Of a stretch of 64,000 bases of DNA, positions 37,722-45,752 are shown piece by piece. The stretch spans positions 1 to 64,000 of the forward strand of contig NZ_JARBEA010000001.1 of assembly GCF_028863945.1 (NCBI RefSeq), given 5' to 3'. The notes below the pieces were generated by a model that worked only from the letters and a program-made list of their open reading frames with translations, was not told where the DNA came from and did no database searches. Origin of the DNA: Jeotgalibaca caeni. GTDB lineage: Bacteria > Bacillota > Bacilli > Lactobacillales > Aerococcaceae. Numbering within the stretch: the stretch's first letter is position 1; every line of letters begins with the position of its first letter. Made by a program: the position numbers and the translations under genes.

Positions 37722-37736
37722 GAATACTTATTATTC
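37722..37736. promoter_or_regulatory. LysR-type dyad upstream of ord
   Basis: GAATA-N5-TATTC, the same arms and spacing as the palindrome at 27647-27661 upstream of orr. It lies about 40-50 bases upstream of the TATACT -10, a usual place for LysR activators. Confidence 0.55.
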
Positions 37737-37749
37737 GAAAACGTTTACA
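37736..37749 (-). promoter_or_regulatory. cre-like site 2 upstream of ord
   Basis: The minus strand reads TGTAAACGTTTTCG, matching all but the last position of the CcpA consensus. It abuts the LysR-type dyad, so CcpA and the LysR regulator could compete. Confidence 0.65.
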
Positions 37750-37763
37750 TTTAGTTAAATGGA

Positions 37764-37798
37764 AAAGGCCGGAGCTTATCAAATCGCTCCCGCCTCTT
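37764..37798 (-). terminator. Probable terminator of the spxH operon
   Basis: AGGC-C-GGAGC pairs with GCTCC-C-GCCT apart from one central mismatch; the minus strand continues TTTTCC. It follows the stop of the membrane protein gene at 37817. Confidence 0.6.
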
Positions 37799-37816
37799 TT
37801 CGTGGCCATTCATTTT

Positions 37817-38188
37817 TTATTCTTCCATCTTTTTCTTAATACTCTTTCGTTTCGTTTTAATTAAGATGTTCATCGCAATCAAAATGATACCGACTGCACC
37901 TAAGACAAAAATACTTTTCACTCCAAGAAGTTGAAGGACAAGCAAACCAAACCCATATGCCAAAAGTGTAAGAAGATTTAATTTTTCTTCCCAATCATCG
38001 CGCTTTGGATAGTTTTTACTCAACTTCACAAAAAGGAAGTGGATGAGATACGAACCTGTAACTGCTGAAAAAACAAAAATGACATTTTCATATTCGCCTA
38101 GAGATGATCCAGCGTATTGTTTTAACATGACGATCATAATTAAAAATACACTCTGCAAAGCATTCTCGATATCTTTTGCTAGATTCAT
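37817..38188 (-). CDS. Unknown four-helix membrane protein
   Basis: I do not recognise this 123-residue protein. It has predicted membrane segments at about residues 10-26, 36-54, 71-88 and 90-108 and a very basic C-terminus (KTKRKSIKKKMEE), so the tail is probably cytoplasmic. Its ATG overlaps the spxH stop (ATGA), which implies coupled translation and a possible functional link to SpxH or to stress. It is the last gene of a five-gene minus-strand unit. Confidence 0.75.
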   Translation of the reverse strand: MNLAKDIENALQSVFLIMIVMLKQYAGSSLGEYENVIFVFSAVTGSYLIHFLFVKLSKNYPKRDDWEEKLNLLTLLAYGFGLLVLQLLGVKSIFVLGAVGIILIAMNILIKTKRKSIKKKMEE

Positions 38189-39066
38189 TGCTGACCCTTT
38201 TCAGGAGCATGTTGGATTTTTTTGTAGTAATTCTGTCCTAACAGCTCTCCTTTTTGATGATTTTCTTTCCCTAAAGTCATATCAACGAAACGCTGCACCT
38301 CTACTTCTTCTAAGTTGTAGAGCACTTCAATTTCCCGGTTCAGCAACATCGGCGTCATTTCCATCACTACATCCAAGCTTGGGATCGGGTCGGCCAGTAA
38401 TTCTGTATCGGTTGGGAGAATTTGTTGGAGTGCTTCGATAAGTGCTTCATAGGATTGGGCGCCCACTACTTTGATTCCTTGATTATCTCCGTTCACCATC
38501 ACAACTGTAGGGAATCCACTTACTGTCAGGGCTTGAGCTAAACCAAGATCTCCATTCAAGAGCATTCTCCCTTCAAAGGAGTTTGCTTCTTGCCAGATTT
38601 CTTCTGCATCCAAGTCCATTTCTTCCAAAATACCCGTAACAACCTCTGCTTTTGAAATATCTTGGTTCCACATCATCACTGTTTCACGTAACTTGCGTAA
38701 AAATACAGAAGCTTTTTCTGGATCATCACGGCGTACTACTTGATAAACTTGCGAACTTGGGAAAGAAGAATCAATTGGTTCATCCAACCAAATTCGGCCA
38801 TCCATTACCATTCGGGTGTAGTCCCCAATCTCACGCCAATGTTTCGCTACATCTACCGCATTGGTAATGCCATTTGCTCCATCACCGCCAAAATTTTCCC
38901 ATTTTTCAATCATTCCGCCCATGACAGTCGTATCATTATGGATGTATTTGGCATATTGATAACGAAATTTCCGTAGCGTGGGTTCAAATACCCAACAGAA
39001 AGAACAGAGCGGGTCAGTAATATAGTACAAATCAATTTGAGGAGCTTCATTTAAGGGATTATTCAT
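38185..39066 (-). CDS. spxH: SpxH/YjbH family ClpXP adaptor
   Basis: The 293-residue protein has the DsbA-like thioredoxin fold of YjbH: DPLCSFCWVFEPTLRKFRYQ with a CxxC at residues 21-24, GGMIEKWENFGGDGANGI near residue 47, and VSGFPTVVMVNGDNQGIKVV near residue 192 with the cis-Pro. In B. subtilis and S. aureus SpxH delivers the stress regulator Spx to ClpXP. I set the start at ATG 39066 behind AAGGA; the reading to 39138 has no ribosome site and overlaps the small upstream gene by more. It overlaps neighbours on both sides. Confidence 0.88.
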   Translation of the reverse strand: MNNPLNEAPQIDLYYITDPLCSFCWVFEPTLRKFRYQYAKYIHNDTTVMGGMIEKWENFGGDGANGITNAVDVAKHWREIGDYTRMVMDGRIWLDEPIDSSFPSSQVYQVVRRDDPEKASVFLRKLRETVMMWNQDISKAEVVTGILEEMDLDAEEIWQEANSFEGRMLLNGDLGLAQALTVSGFPTVVMVNGDNQGIKVVGAQSYEALIEALQQILPTDTELLADPIPSLDVVMEMTPMLLNREIEVLYNLEEVEVQRFVDMTLGKENHQKGELLGQNYYKKIQHAPEKGQQ

Positions 39067-39196
39067 CTGCTTCTTCCTTTTCTTTATCAGATTCTTCCTG
39101 TGGTGCAAAAGGACTGCACATCCCGGTAATGGGATCACATATCATTCCTTCTTGAAGCTCATTACTGTTCGGTTCAAGAAATGTAAATTTTTCCAT
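39059..39196 (-). CDS. Small acidic two-cysteine protein upstream of spxH
   Basis: A 45-residue protein starting MEKFTFLEPNSNELQEGMIC, with the paired cysteines in CDPITGMC and an acidic tail (EESDKEKEEADE). I do not recognise it. A strong ribosome site (AAAGGAG) precedes ATG 39196, and its end overlaps the spxH start by eight bases, so it is very likely translated. The two cysteines beside a thioredoxin-fold adaptor suggest a redox or zinc role, but this is a guess. Confidence 0.72.
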   Translation of the reverse strand: MEKFTFLEPNSNELQEGMICDPITGMCSPFAPQEESDKEKEEADE

Positions 39197-39237
39197 GTTT
39201 TTCGCTCCTTTTTTCGGACACAACCGAATCAAATATT

Positions 39238-39417
39238 TTATCCCCATTCTTTCGGGCTCCACATCCGGCCATCAATTTCGCCTTCTGCTTGATAAATGCG
39301 TTGGTATTGTTCCTTTATTAAAGCAGCAAACTCTTGAAATAAAGCAATCTGTCGATAGTCTTTGCTTTTTTCTTGTAACTGGAAAATTTGTTCTAACATC
39401 CATTCTTCTTGTGCCAA
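39238..39417 (-). CDS. Unknown small helical protein
   Basis: A 59-residue, mostly helical, charged protein (LAQEEWMLEQIFQLQEKSKD). I do not recognise it. TTG 39417 lies ten bases after GGAGG, just past the quinone-reductase stop; a longer reading to 39450 would overlap that gene. It stands between the reductase and the two-cysteine protein in the same unit. Confidence 0.6.
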   Translation of the reverse strand: MAQEEWMLEQIFQLQEKSKDYRQIALFQEFAALIKEQYQRIYQAEGEIDGRMWSPKEWG

Positions 39418-39422
39418 CTTCT

Positions 39423-40115
39423 TTATTCCTCCATCTCTTCCAAGGTCCAAAGTAAATCATCCAAACGCTCTCGGTTTTCTTCCATTTGCTGAATCATTAG
39501 ATCCACCAATTGTTGATCCGTTTCTGCTAAGTCCTTCTTGCCTAGATGAAGCAGTTCCTGCTTGAACCACTGTTCTCGTATAGCAAGAGAGGAGCGATTT
39601 TCTTTCGTTAAATACTGCCGATATTGAATCAGCAACGTTTTCCGTTGCGTCTCGTTCATGTATTCAAAACGGGAAATGACAAAAAGAGGTAAATAGGTCA
39701 TCCGGCATTTCTGAGCCATAGCTTGAAACGGCCGCATCAATTCTGCCATTGTATAGTTTTCTCGCGCACCGGGTTGATATTCATATTCATGAACACCCGT
39801 TGCCACTACAATACCGAACTCTTTCCCCGTCAAACTTGTCCCATTTTTCCCGTAGGCAAATCCTTCTGTCAATACGACATCCTGCCAATGCTTTAATATC
39901 GGCGGGGAACTGTACCAGTAGAGTGGAAATTGAAACAAGATGCGATCATGCTGGCTTAAGAGCGACTGCTCTTTTTGAAGATCAATGTTCCCATCTGGGT
40001 AATACTCTTCCAAGTGATGCCACGTCACGTCATGATCAGGTAAACTTTCACGCAAAAACTGCTGCGTCTGTGATTCTTGTAGATAGGGATGGGAAATGAT
40101 AATCAGTGTTTTCAT
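39423..40115 (-). CDS. NAD(P)H-dependent quinone reductase (flavodoxin fold, KefF/MdaB-like)
   Basis: The 230-residue protein begins MKTLIIISHPYLQESQTQQF, the FMN-binding start of the NQO-like flavodoxin family, and has FQFPLYWYSSPPILKHWQDV near residue 70 and GKEFGIVVATGVHEYEY near residue 105, both typical of the fold. Such enzymes reduce quinones and soft electrophiles. The C-terminal segment (residues about 165-230) is a helical extension. ATG 40115 is nine bases after AAAGGA. It is the first gene of the spxH unit, which makes sense if the unit responds to oxidative or disulfide stress. Confidence 0.85.
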   Translation of the reverse strand: MKTLIIISHPYLQESQTQQFLRESLPDHDVTWHHLEEYYPDGNIDLQKEQSLLSQHDRILFQFPLYWYSSPPILKHWQDVVLTEGFAYGKNGTSLTGKEFGIVVATGVHEYEYQPGARENYTMAELMRPFQAMAQKCRMTYLPLFVISRFEYMNETQRKTLLIQYRQYLTKENRSSLAIREQWFKQELLHLGKKDLAETDQQLVDLMIQQMEENRERLDDLLWTLEEMEE

Positions 40116-40145
40116 GATCGACCGTCCTTTTTTAGTCCTCTTCAA

Positions 40146-40174
40146 ATCATAGCAATTGAAACAGAATAATTCAA
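40146..40174 (-). promoter_or_regulatory. Promoter of the spxH unit
   Basis: TTGAAT (40174-40169), 17 bases, TATGAT (40151-40146) with an extended TGC before the -10. It sits about 30 bases upstream of the reductase start. Confidence 0.82.
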
Positions 40175-40211
40175 TGATTACAGCTTTTTTCCTCCTCTAA
40201 AGCTTCGATAT

Positions 40212-40245
40212 AAAAAAAGAGGCCAGCTGCAAGCTTGGCCCCTCC
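40212..40245 (-). terminator. Terminator after the Gfo/Idh oxidoreductase
   Basis: GAGGCCAGC (40219-40227) pairs with GCTTGGCCCCTC (40233-40244) imperfectly; seven T follow on the minus strand. Confidence 0.75.
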
Positions 40246-40253
40246 TTCATTCA

Positions 40254-41330
40254 TCAGTCTGTAATACGCATCGCTTGTTCCTGTGCAAGTAAGCAAAGCT
40301 CTTGTGCCTTAAAGATATGCTCTTGGGTCATCGCATGCTCGGTTCCGTTGATGATGTCCAAAATCATTTCTCCAAAGAACGGGAAGCCTACTTTTCCAGT
40401 AACGGAGTGATGTTCTTCACTGTCTTTCGTAACTAAGAAGACATGGTCTCCTGTCTCTTCCGTTGCTACGTTGATGTACTTACGGATTTCAATCGTTCCT
40501 TCGGTTCCGGTAATGAACGTTCGACCGTCTCCCCATGTTCCTAGCCCATCTGGAGTAAACCAATCCACTTTAAAGAAGAATGTAGCGCCATTCTCTCCCA
40601 CTAAAGTAGCATCACCGTAATCTTCTAGCTCAGGCGTTTCAGGGTTGTTGTAGTTTGCCACTTTACTATGAATCACTTTGGCATCTTCGTTTCCTGTAAA
40701 GTACAGGAATTGTTCGATTTGATGGCTTCCAATATCTGCTAAAATCCCGCCATATTGTTCCTTCTTGAAGAACCATTCTGGACGTTTTTCCTTATCCAAG
40801 CGATGTGGTCCAAATCCAGTAACTTGAAGAACACGTCCAATTTTGCCTTCTTTAATCAATTGGCCAGCTAGAACGGCACCTTCTACATGGAGTCGTTCGC
40901 TAAAGTAAACCCAGTATTTGCGTCCTGTTTCAGCTGCAACGCGCTTCGTTTCTTCTAACTGAGCCGTAGTGGTAAATCCAGTTTTATCAGTAAAGTAATC
41001 TTTCCCAGCACGCATCACCCGGTTCCCTAATTCGCTGCGCAAATTCGGTACAGCAGCAGCCGCAACCAACTTAATTTCTGGATCTTCCAAAATTTGCTCC
41101 AGAGATTCTGCCGCTTGTACTTCAGGGAAGCTCTCCAAATAATTCTTCACCTTTTCAGGGTCTGCATCGTAGACATACTTAATCGTTGCCCCTGCTTCCA
41201 ATAATCCATTGGACATTCCATTGATGTGCCCGTGGTCGAGTGCAGTCACGCCGACTACAAATTCTCCCGGCTCTACCACCCGATTGATTTTCCCTTTTGG
41301 TGCGTAATTCATTCCATCATTTGCTGACAC
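40254..41330 (-). CDS. Gfo/Idh/MocA family oxidoreductase
   Basis: A 358-residue protein with a Rossmann N-domain (VVGVTALDHGHINGMSNGLL near residue 25, VAAAAVPNLRSELGNRVMRA near residue 88) and the alpha/beta substrate domain. The usual EKP after the N-domain is replaced by DKTGF (DYFTDKTGFTTTAQLEETKR), so it is a divergent member. Translation begins at GTG 41330, seven bases after AAAGGAG. It lies behind a truncated family member and downstream of the uronate genes; substrate unknown. Confidence 0.85.
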   Translation of the reverse strand: MSANDGMNYAPKGKINRVVEPGEFVVGVTALDHGHINGMSNGLLEAGATIKYVYDADPEKVKNYLESFPEVQAAESLEQILEDPEIKLVAAAAVPNLRSELGNRVMRAGKDYFTDKTGFTTTAQLEETKRVAAETGRKYWVYFSERLHVEGAVLAGQLIKEGKIGRVLQVTGFGPHRLDKEKRPEWFFKKEQYGGILADIGSHQIEQFLYFTGNEDAKVIHSKVANYNNPETPELEDYGDATLVGENGATFFFKVDWFTPDGLGTWGDGRTFITGTEGTIEIRKYINVATEETGDHVFLVTKDSEEHHSVTGKVGFPFFGEMILDIINGTEHAMTQEHIFKAQELCLLAQEQAMRITD

Positions 41331-41358
41331 GATAAAACTCCTTTCAAAACCATACTGT

Positions 41359-42258
41359 TCATTTATGCAGTTGCTTCACATTGCATACTGGCACTTTTTT
41401 TAGTTCTTCCATTAAAATCGTTCTCGTTTCTGTTGATGATTGCTTCATTGCATCAATCATCAACATCGAAGGCAACGCATCTTCTACCGATACAAAGTCA
41501 TCGGTATCTTCTTCGATTGCTTGGTAAAACCGTTGGATGAACGTTGCATGACCCGGTCCATAGTAAGACTTTGTCCCTGCTTTTTGTTCATCTTGTGCAA
41601 GAACCGTTACATTCCCATCAAAATCAATTTTGTACAGTTGATAATTTTTAATAGTATAGGTCGCCTTTTCGGTCACGACTTCCAACTCTACACTGGAATT
41701 GGTGGCATAAGCATTCGTAGACATGTAAAAGCCGGTCCGGTTCCCTTCAAAAGTAAAGTTCGCCACTGCGGTGTCTTCTACTTCTACATTATAATCCGTA
41801 ATGTTGGAAAGACTCGCCTTACAAGCAACGAGTTCTCCGCCAACCACTTGCATCAAGTCCAGTGTATGAATGGCTTGATTGATAATCGTACCGCCGCCAG
41901 CAGTTGACCATCTGCCTCGCCAAGGTTTCTCTGTGTAATATTCATCCGGGCGATGCCATGCTACCAAGCCCTTGATTGCTTTTATTTCACCATGGTCATC
42001 TGTTCTCAAAACCTCTAGTAACTTCTGAAAAGTTGTATTGTAACGGTTCTGGAAACAGACTGCGATTTTGGTTGAGACTTTCTTAGCCAATTCTGCTGTT
42101 TTAAGACCTTCACAAAAATCTAACGACAATGGTTTTTCTTGTAAAACATGGACGCCTTTTTCTGCACAAATCTTCGTGACTGGATAATGCAAATGATGTG
42201 GCAGACAAATATGAACAACGTCTATTTTTTCTTGGTCTAGCATCTCTTCTACATTTTA
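41359..42258 (-). pseudogene. 5'-truncated Gfo/Idh/MocA oxidoreductase
   Basis: The reading frame starts inside the Rossmann domain (NVEEMLDQEKIDVVHICLPH, then LQEKPLSLDFCEG with the EKP motif) and continues normally to the end (about 294 residues from the first ATG at 42243). The first roughly 60 residues, including the glycine-rich NAD loop, are missing; upstream in frame is a TAA and then the uxuB terminator. ATG 42243 has no good ribosome site. A deletion of the 5' end is the simplest reading, so the protein should not bind its cofactor even if made. Confidence 0.8.
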
Positions 42259-42266
42259 GAAAAAGT

Positions 42267-42328
42267 TTCACTAAAAGTGAAGGAGCCTAATAGAAATCTT
42301 CATATTGAAGTTTTTTCTATCGGCTCCT
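42267..42328 (-). terminator. Terminator of the uronate operon
   Basis: AGGAGCC (42281-42287) pairs with GGCTCCT (42322-42328) with further pairing inside; a second small hairpin TTCAC...GTGAA (42267-42281) follows, ending in five T on the minus strand. Confidence 0.75.
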
Positions 42329-42350
42329 TTCCTACTTAATATCTATTTAA

Positions 42351-43199
42351 TTAAACGCCAGAGTACGCACTGAATCCACCGTCGATTGGCAATACAACTC
42401 CGTTTACGAAGCTGGATGCTTTTTCGTCAGCCAAGAACATCAATCCACCCAACAGCTCTTCAGACTCACCGAAGCGGCCCATTGGCGTGTTGTTGATGAT
42501 TTTTTGGCCACGCGGTTTTAATGTTTCGTGGTCTGATTCGAATAACAAGTCGCGGTTTTGGTTTGATACCAAGAAACCTGGTGCGATTGCGTTACAACGA
42601 ATTCCTGCTTTGGAGAAATGCACTGCCAACCATTGTGTGAAGTTGGAGATAGCTGATTTAGCTCCTGAATATGCAGGAATCTTAGTTAGTGGTGTGAATG
42701 CATTCATACTAGAGATGTTGATGATGTTTGCACCTTCACGTCCAACCATGTCTTTTGCAAAAACTTGTGTTGGCAACAATGTTCCCAAGAAGTTTAAGTT
42801 GAAGACGAATTCTACACCGCTTTGATCTAGATCAAAGAATGTTTTTGTTCCTTCAGGCATGTCTGCTTCATGGAATTCATTATCTGTCGTTGCACGAGGG
42901 TTGTTCCCGCCAGCACCGTTAACCAATACGTCAACTGCACCTAGGTCAGCTACTACGCCTGCTTTTGCTGCTTCAATAGAATCTTTTTCTAATACGTTAC
43001 ATTTGTAAGCTTTCGCTACGCCGCCATCTGCAACGATTTCGTCCGCATATTTTTGTGCTGCTTCCTCATTCAAGTCAAGCAGAGCAACCTTTGCGCCTGC
43101 TTTTGCGAATGCTTTTGCAAAGTCAGAACACAATACGCCACCAGCACCTGTAACGACAACTACTTTGTCAGTAAAATCATGTACAAATGGATTTGTCAT
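42351..43199 (-). CDS. uxuB: D-mannonate oxidoreductase (fructuronate reductase), SDR type
   Basis: The 282-residue short-chain dehydrogenase interconverts D-fructuronate and D-mannonate with NAD(P)H. It has the cofactor loop VVVTGAGGVLCSDFAKAFA near residue 14, NGAGGNNPRA near residue 94, the catalytic Ser/Tyr/Lys in INISSMNAFTPLTKIPAYSGAK (split here as INISSMNAF and IPAYSGAKSA, residues about 165-185), and the C-terminal VNGVVLPIDGGFSAYSG. This SDR form replaces the unrelated long-chain UxuB of enterics. It ends the kdgA-uxaC-uxuA-uxuB operon. Confidence 0.88.
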   Translation of the reverse strand: MTNPFVHDFTDKVVVVTGAGGVLCSDFAKAFAKAGAKVALLDLNEEAAQKYADEIVADGGVAKAYKCNVLEKDSIEAAKAGVVADLGAVDVLVNGAGGNNPRATTDNEFHEADMPEGTKTFFDLDQSGVEFVFNLNFLGTLLPTQVFAKDMVGREGANIINISSMNAFTPLTKIPAYSGAKSAISNFTQWLAVHFSKAGIRCNAIAPGFLVSNQNRDLLFESDHETLKPRGQKIINNTPMGRFGESEELLGGLMFLADEKASSFVNGVVLPIDGGFSAYSGV

Positions 43200-43221
43200 G
43201 GTTAAAAAACCTACTTTCTTT

Positions 43222-44271
43222 TTATTGTTGAGCTTTTAAGTTCTTTTTAACTGCTTCTTCTAGACCATTTAGGTATGTTGCACCCAATGCGCGGTCGTAT
43301 AAACCGTATCCTGGTTTACCAGTTTCGCCCCAAATCATACGGCCGTGGTCTGGACGGATTGCGCCTTCAAAGCCGCCTTCTACACATGCTTTTACGACTT
43401 CATACATGTCGATGGATCCCATTTCGGACAAGTGAGCAGATTCTTCGAATGAACGTCCGCCAACTAATTTCACGTTACGTGCATGCACGAAGTTTACGCG
43501 TTTTTTAGCTAACATGTCTTTCAAGATTTCTACTGCATCGTTCTTTGGATCAGATGCGAATGAACCAACACATAGTGTTACTCCATTATATTCGCTGTCA
43601 TATAGCTTGATGAAACGGTTCAACGCTTCGCCGCCTGTGATGATACGAGGCAAGCCGAAGATGCTGTATGGAGGATCATCTGGGTGAATCGCCATCTTGA
43701 CGCCAGCTTCTTCTGCAACTGGGATAATTTCTTTGATGAAGTATTCTAGGTTAGCCCATAGTTTTTCTTCGTCAACTTCTTTGTACTCATCCATTAAGGC
43801 ATTCATTTCTTCAGAACTGTAGCTTTCGTCCCAACCTGGAAGTGAAAGCGTACGTGGGTCCATTTTGTTTACTTCTTCTTCATCGAAGATTAACGCGTTG
43901 GAACCATCTGGTAAATCATAAGCCAAGTTGGAACGAGTCCAGTCAAAGATTGGCATGAAGTTGTAACATACAACAGGAATTCCTGCTTTACCTAAGTTGC
44001 GCAAGGTTTCTTTGTATGCACTAATGTATTGATCACGGTCTGGACGACCCAATTTAATGGATTCGTGAACCGGTACAGATTCGATAACAGAAATGTATAG
44101 GCCTTCTGCTTCTACGTCTGCTTTCAACTTTTCGATGCGTTCCATTGGCCATGCTTGTCCAACTGGAATATCGTAAATTGCTGTAACAATCCCTTTCATA
44201 CCTGGGATTTGACGAATATTTTTCAATGTAACAGGATCATCGTGACCGTACCATCTGAATGACATTTCCAT
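43222..44271 (-). CDS. uxuA: Mannonate dehydratase
   Basis: The 349-residue TIM-barrel enzyme dehydrates D-mannonate to 2-keto-3-deoxygluconate using Fe/Mn. It begins MEMSFRWYGHDDPVTLKNIR, and has MAIHPDDPPYSIFGLPRI near residue 206, VNFVHARNV near residue 265 and IRPDHGRMIWGE near residue 310, which hold the metal ligands. ATG 44271 is preferred; a TTG two codons upstream at 44277 is nearer the AAGGAAG ribosome site and is possible. Confidence 0.95.
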   Translation of the reverse strand: MEMSFRWYGHDDPVTLKNIRQIPGMKGIVTAIYDIPVGQAWPMERIEKLKADVEAEGLYISVIESVPVHESIKLGRPDRDQYISAYKETLRNLGKAGIPVVCYNFMPIFDWTRSNLAYDLPDGSNALIFDEEEVNKMDPRTLSLPGWDESYSSEEMNALMDEYKEVDEEKLWANLEYFIKEIIPVAEEAGVKMAIHPDDPPYSIFGLPRIITGGEALNRFIKLYDSEYNGVTLCVGSFASDPKNDAVEILKDMLAKKRVNFVHARNVKLVGGRSFEESAHLSEMGSIDMYEVVKACVEGGFEGAIRPDHGRMIWGETGKPGYGLYDRALGATYLNGLEEAVKKNLKAQQ

Positions 44272-44300
44272 TTTCAAAACACTTCCTTATTTATAATTTT

Positions 44301-45716
44301 TTATTTATTAAACTCGAAGTATTCTACTGCATTGTTATAGCTAATATTGGTAATTAGTTTTTCCAATAACGCGTCGTCATTTGGAATCTCACCACGTTCA
44401 ACGAGGTCTCCGATGAAGTCACACAGGATTCTACGGAAATACTCATGACGTGTATAAGAAATGAAGCTTCTTGAATCAGTCAGCATACCGACAAAGTTCA
44501 TTAACAACCCTGCCTCAGATAAAGCTTTCAACTGCTTCAACATGCCATACTTCGTATCGTTAAACCACCATCCAGAACCAAGTTGAACTTTGCTCTTTAT
44601 TCCTTGATCATTCATCTGGAAGTTCGCTGCTGCGGTTCCAGCCAAATCAAAGTAGGTTGGGTCTAAAGGATACATAATGAATTTAGGCAGTTTGTTTTCT
44701 TTATCCATGCCGTCCATCAACTTGTTTAGGGCATAGCTGACGTTTGGTTGATCTTGAATCGCATCCACACCCGCATCAGCGCCTACGCTATTGAAAATAC
44801 GAGAGTTGTTGTTGCGAATGGCACCAAAATGCAACTGCATCACGAAGTTTTTATCGTGATAAATTTTCCCAAGTTCTACAAACAATTTTGTTTGGAATTT
44901 GGCGTATTCTTCATCACTTACAGCCTCGCCTTTTGCAGCCTTTTGGAAAATCGCTTCAATTTCTTCGTCGCTTGCTTCTACATAGTAAATGGTCGACAAG
45001 CCGTGATCTGAAACGTTGGAACCGTGGTCAGCGAAATATTGGATGCGTTCTTCCATTCCTGCTAGCAGGTCTTGGAAGCTGTCCATTTCACGTCCCGTTC
45101 CCTCTTTCATTTTATCAAGGAAACCAGTAAACTTCGCTGCATCTTGAACGGCAAAAGCTTCATCAGGACGGAAACCAGGGGCTACCGTTACATCAAAAGA
45201 GTCATCTTCTGCAATTTGTTTGTGCCAAGCTAAGTCATCGGTTGGATTATCTGTTGTACATACGAAGGTAACATTAGAGTTCTTGATAAGTGTGCGTGCA
45301 GTCAATTTTTCATCTTTGATCACTTGGTTACAGTGGTCATAGATTTCTTTCCAGTTTTTGGAATTTAACAATTCATCCACATGGAAGTAGCGTTTTAATT
45401 CCAAAGCAGACCAGTGGAACAAAGGATTCCCTACTGCGTTCTCACAAGCGTATGCCCAAGCTTCGAACTTTTCTTCTGGTGTAGCATTTCCAGTGATTTT
45501 CACTTCTGGAATTCCCATTGCACGCATTGCACGCCATTTGTAATGGTCGCCGCCTAACCATAGTTCGGTAACATTCTCAAACTCATGATCTTCCGCAATT
45601 TGCTGTGGAGATAGATGACAATGATAGTCAAAAATCGGCATATTTTTTGAAAAATCGTGATAGAGATGTTTCGCTGTCTCTGTTTGGAGCATGAAATCAT
45701 CGTGAATAAAAGACAT
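44301..45716 (-). CDS. uxaC: Glucuronate/galacturonate isomerase
   Basis: The 471-residue protein converts D-glucuronate to D-fructuronate (and galacturonate to tagaturonate). MPIFDYHCHLSPQQIAEDHE near residue 25 carries the metal-binding HxH, VTFVCTTDNPTDDLAWHKQI near residue 151 the active-site Thr/Asp, and FVGMLTDSRSFISYTRHEYF near residue 423 the conserved C-terminal motif. ATG 45716 follows GGAGA; an upstream TTG at 45746 has no ribosome site. Confidence 0.96.
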   Translation of the reverse strand: MSFIHDDFMLQTETAKHLYHDFSKNMPIFDYHCHLSPQQIAEDHEFENVTELWLGGDHYKWRAMRAMGIPEVKITGNATPEEKFEAWAYACENAVGNPLFHWSALELKRYFHVDELLNSKNWKEIYDHCNQVIKDEKLTARTLIKNSNVTFVCTTDNPTDDLAWHKQIAEDDSFDVTVAPGFRPDEAFAVQDAAKFTGFLDKMKEGTGREMDSFQDLLAGMEERIQYFADHGSNVSDHGLSTIYYVEASDEEIEAIFQKAAKGEAVSDEEYAKFQTKLFVELGKIYHDKNFVMQLHFGAIRNNNSRIFNSVGADAGVDAIQDQPNVSYALNKLMDGMDKENKLPKFIMYPLDPTYFDLAGTAAANFQMNDQGIKSKVQLGSGWWFNDTKYGMLKQLKALSEAGLLMNFVGMLTDSRSFISYTRHEYFRRILCDFIGDLVERGEIPNDDALLEKLITNISYNNAVEYFEFNK

Positions 45717-45752
45717 TACTTCAGTCTCTCCTTCTTTTATTGCCAAAAAGAT

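Noticed and set aside
39423-39460. Longer start of the small helical protein at 39450
   Set aside because: It would overlap the quinone reductase gene; TTG 39417 is ten bases after GGAGG and past that gene's stop.
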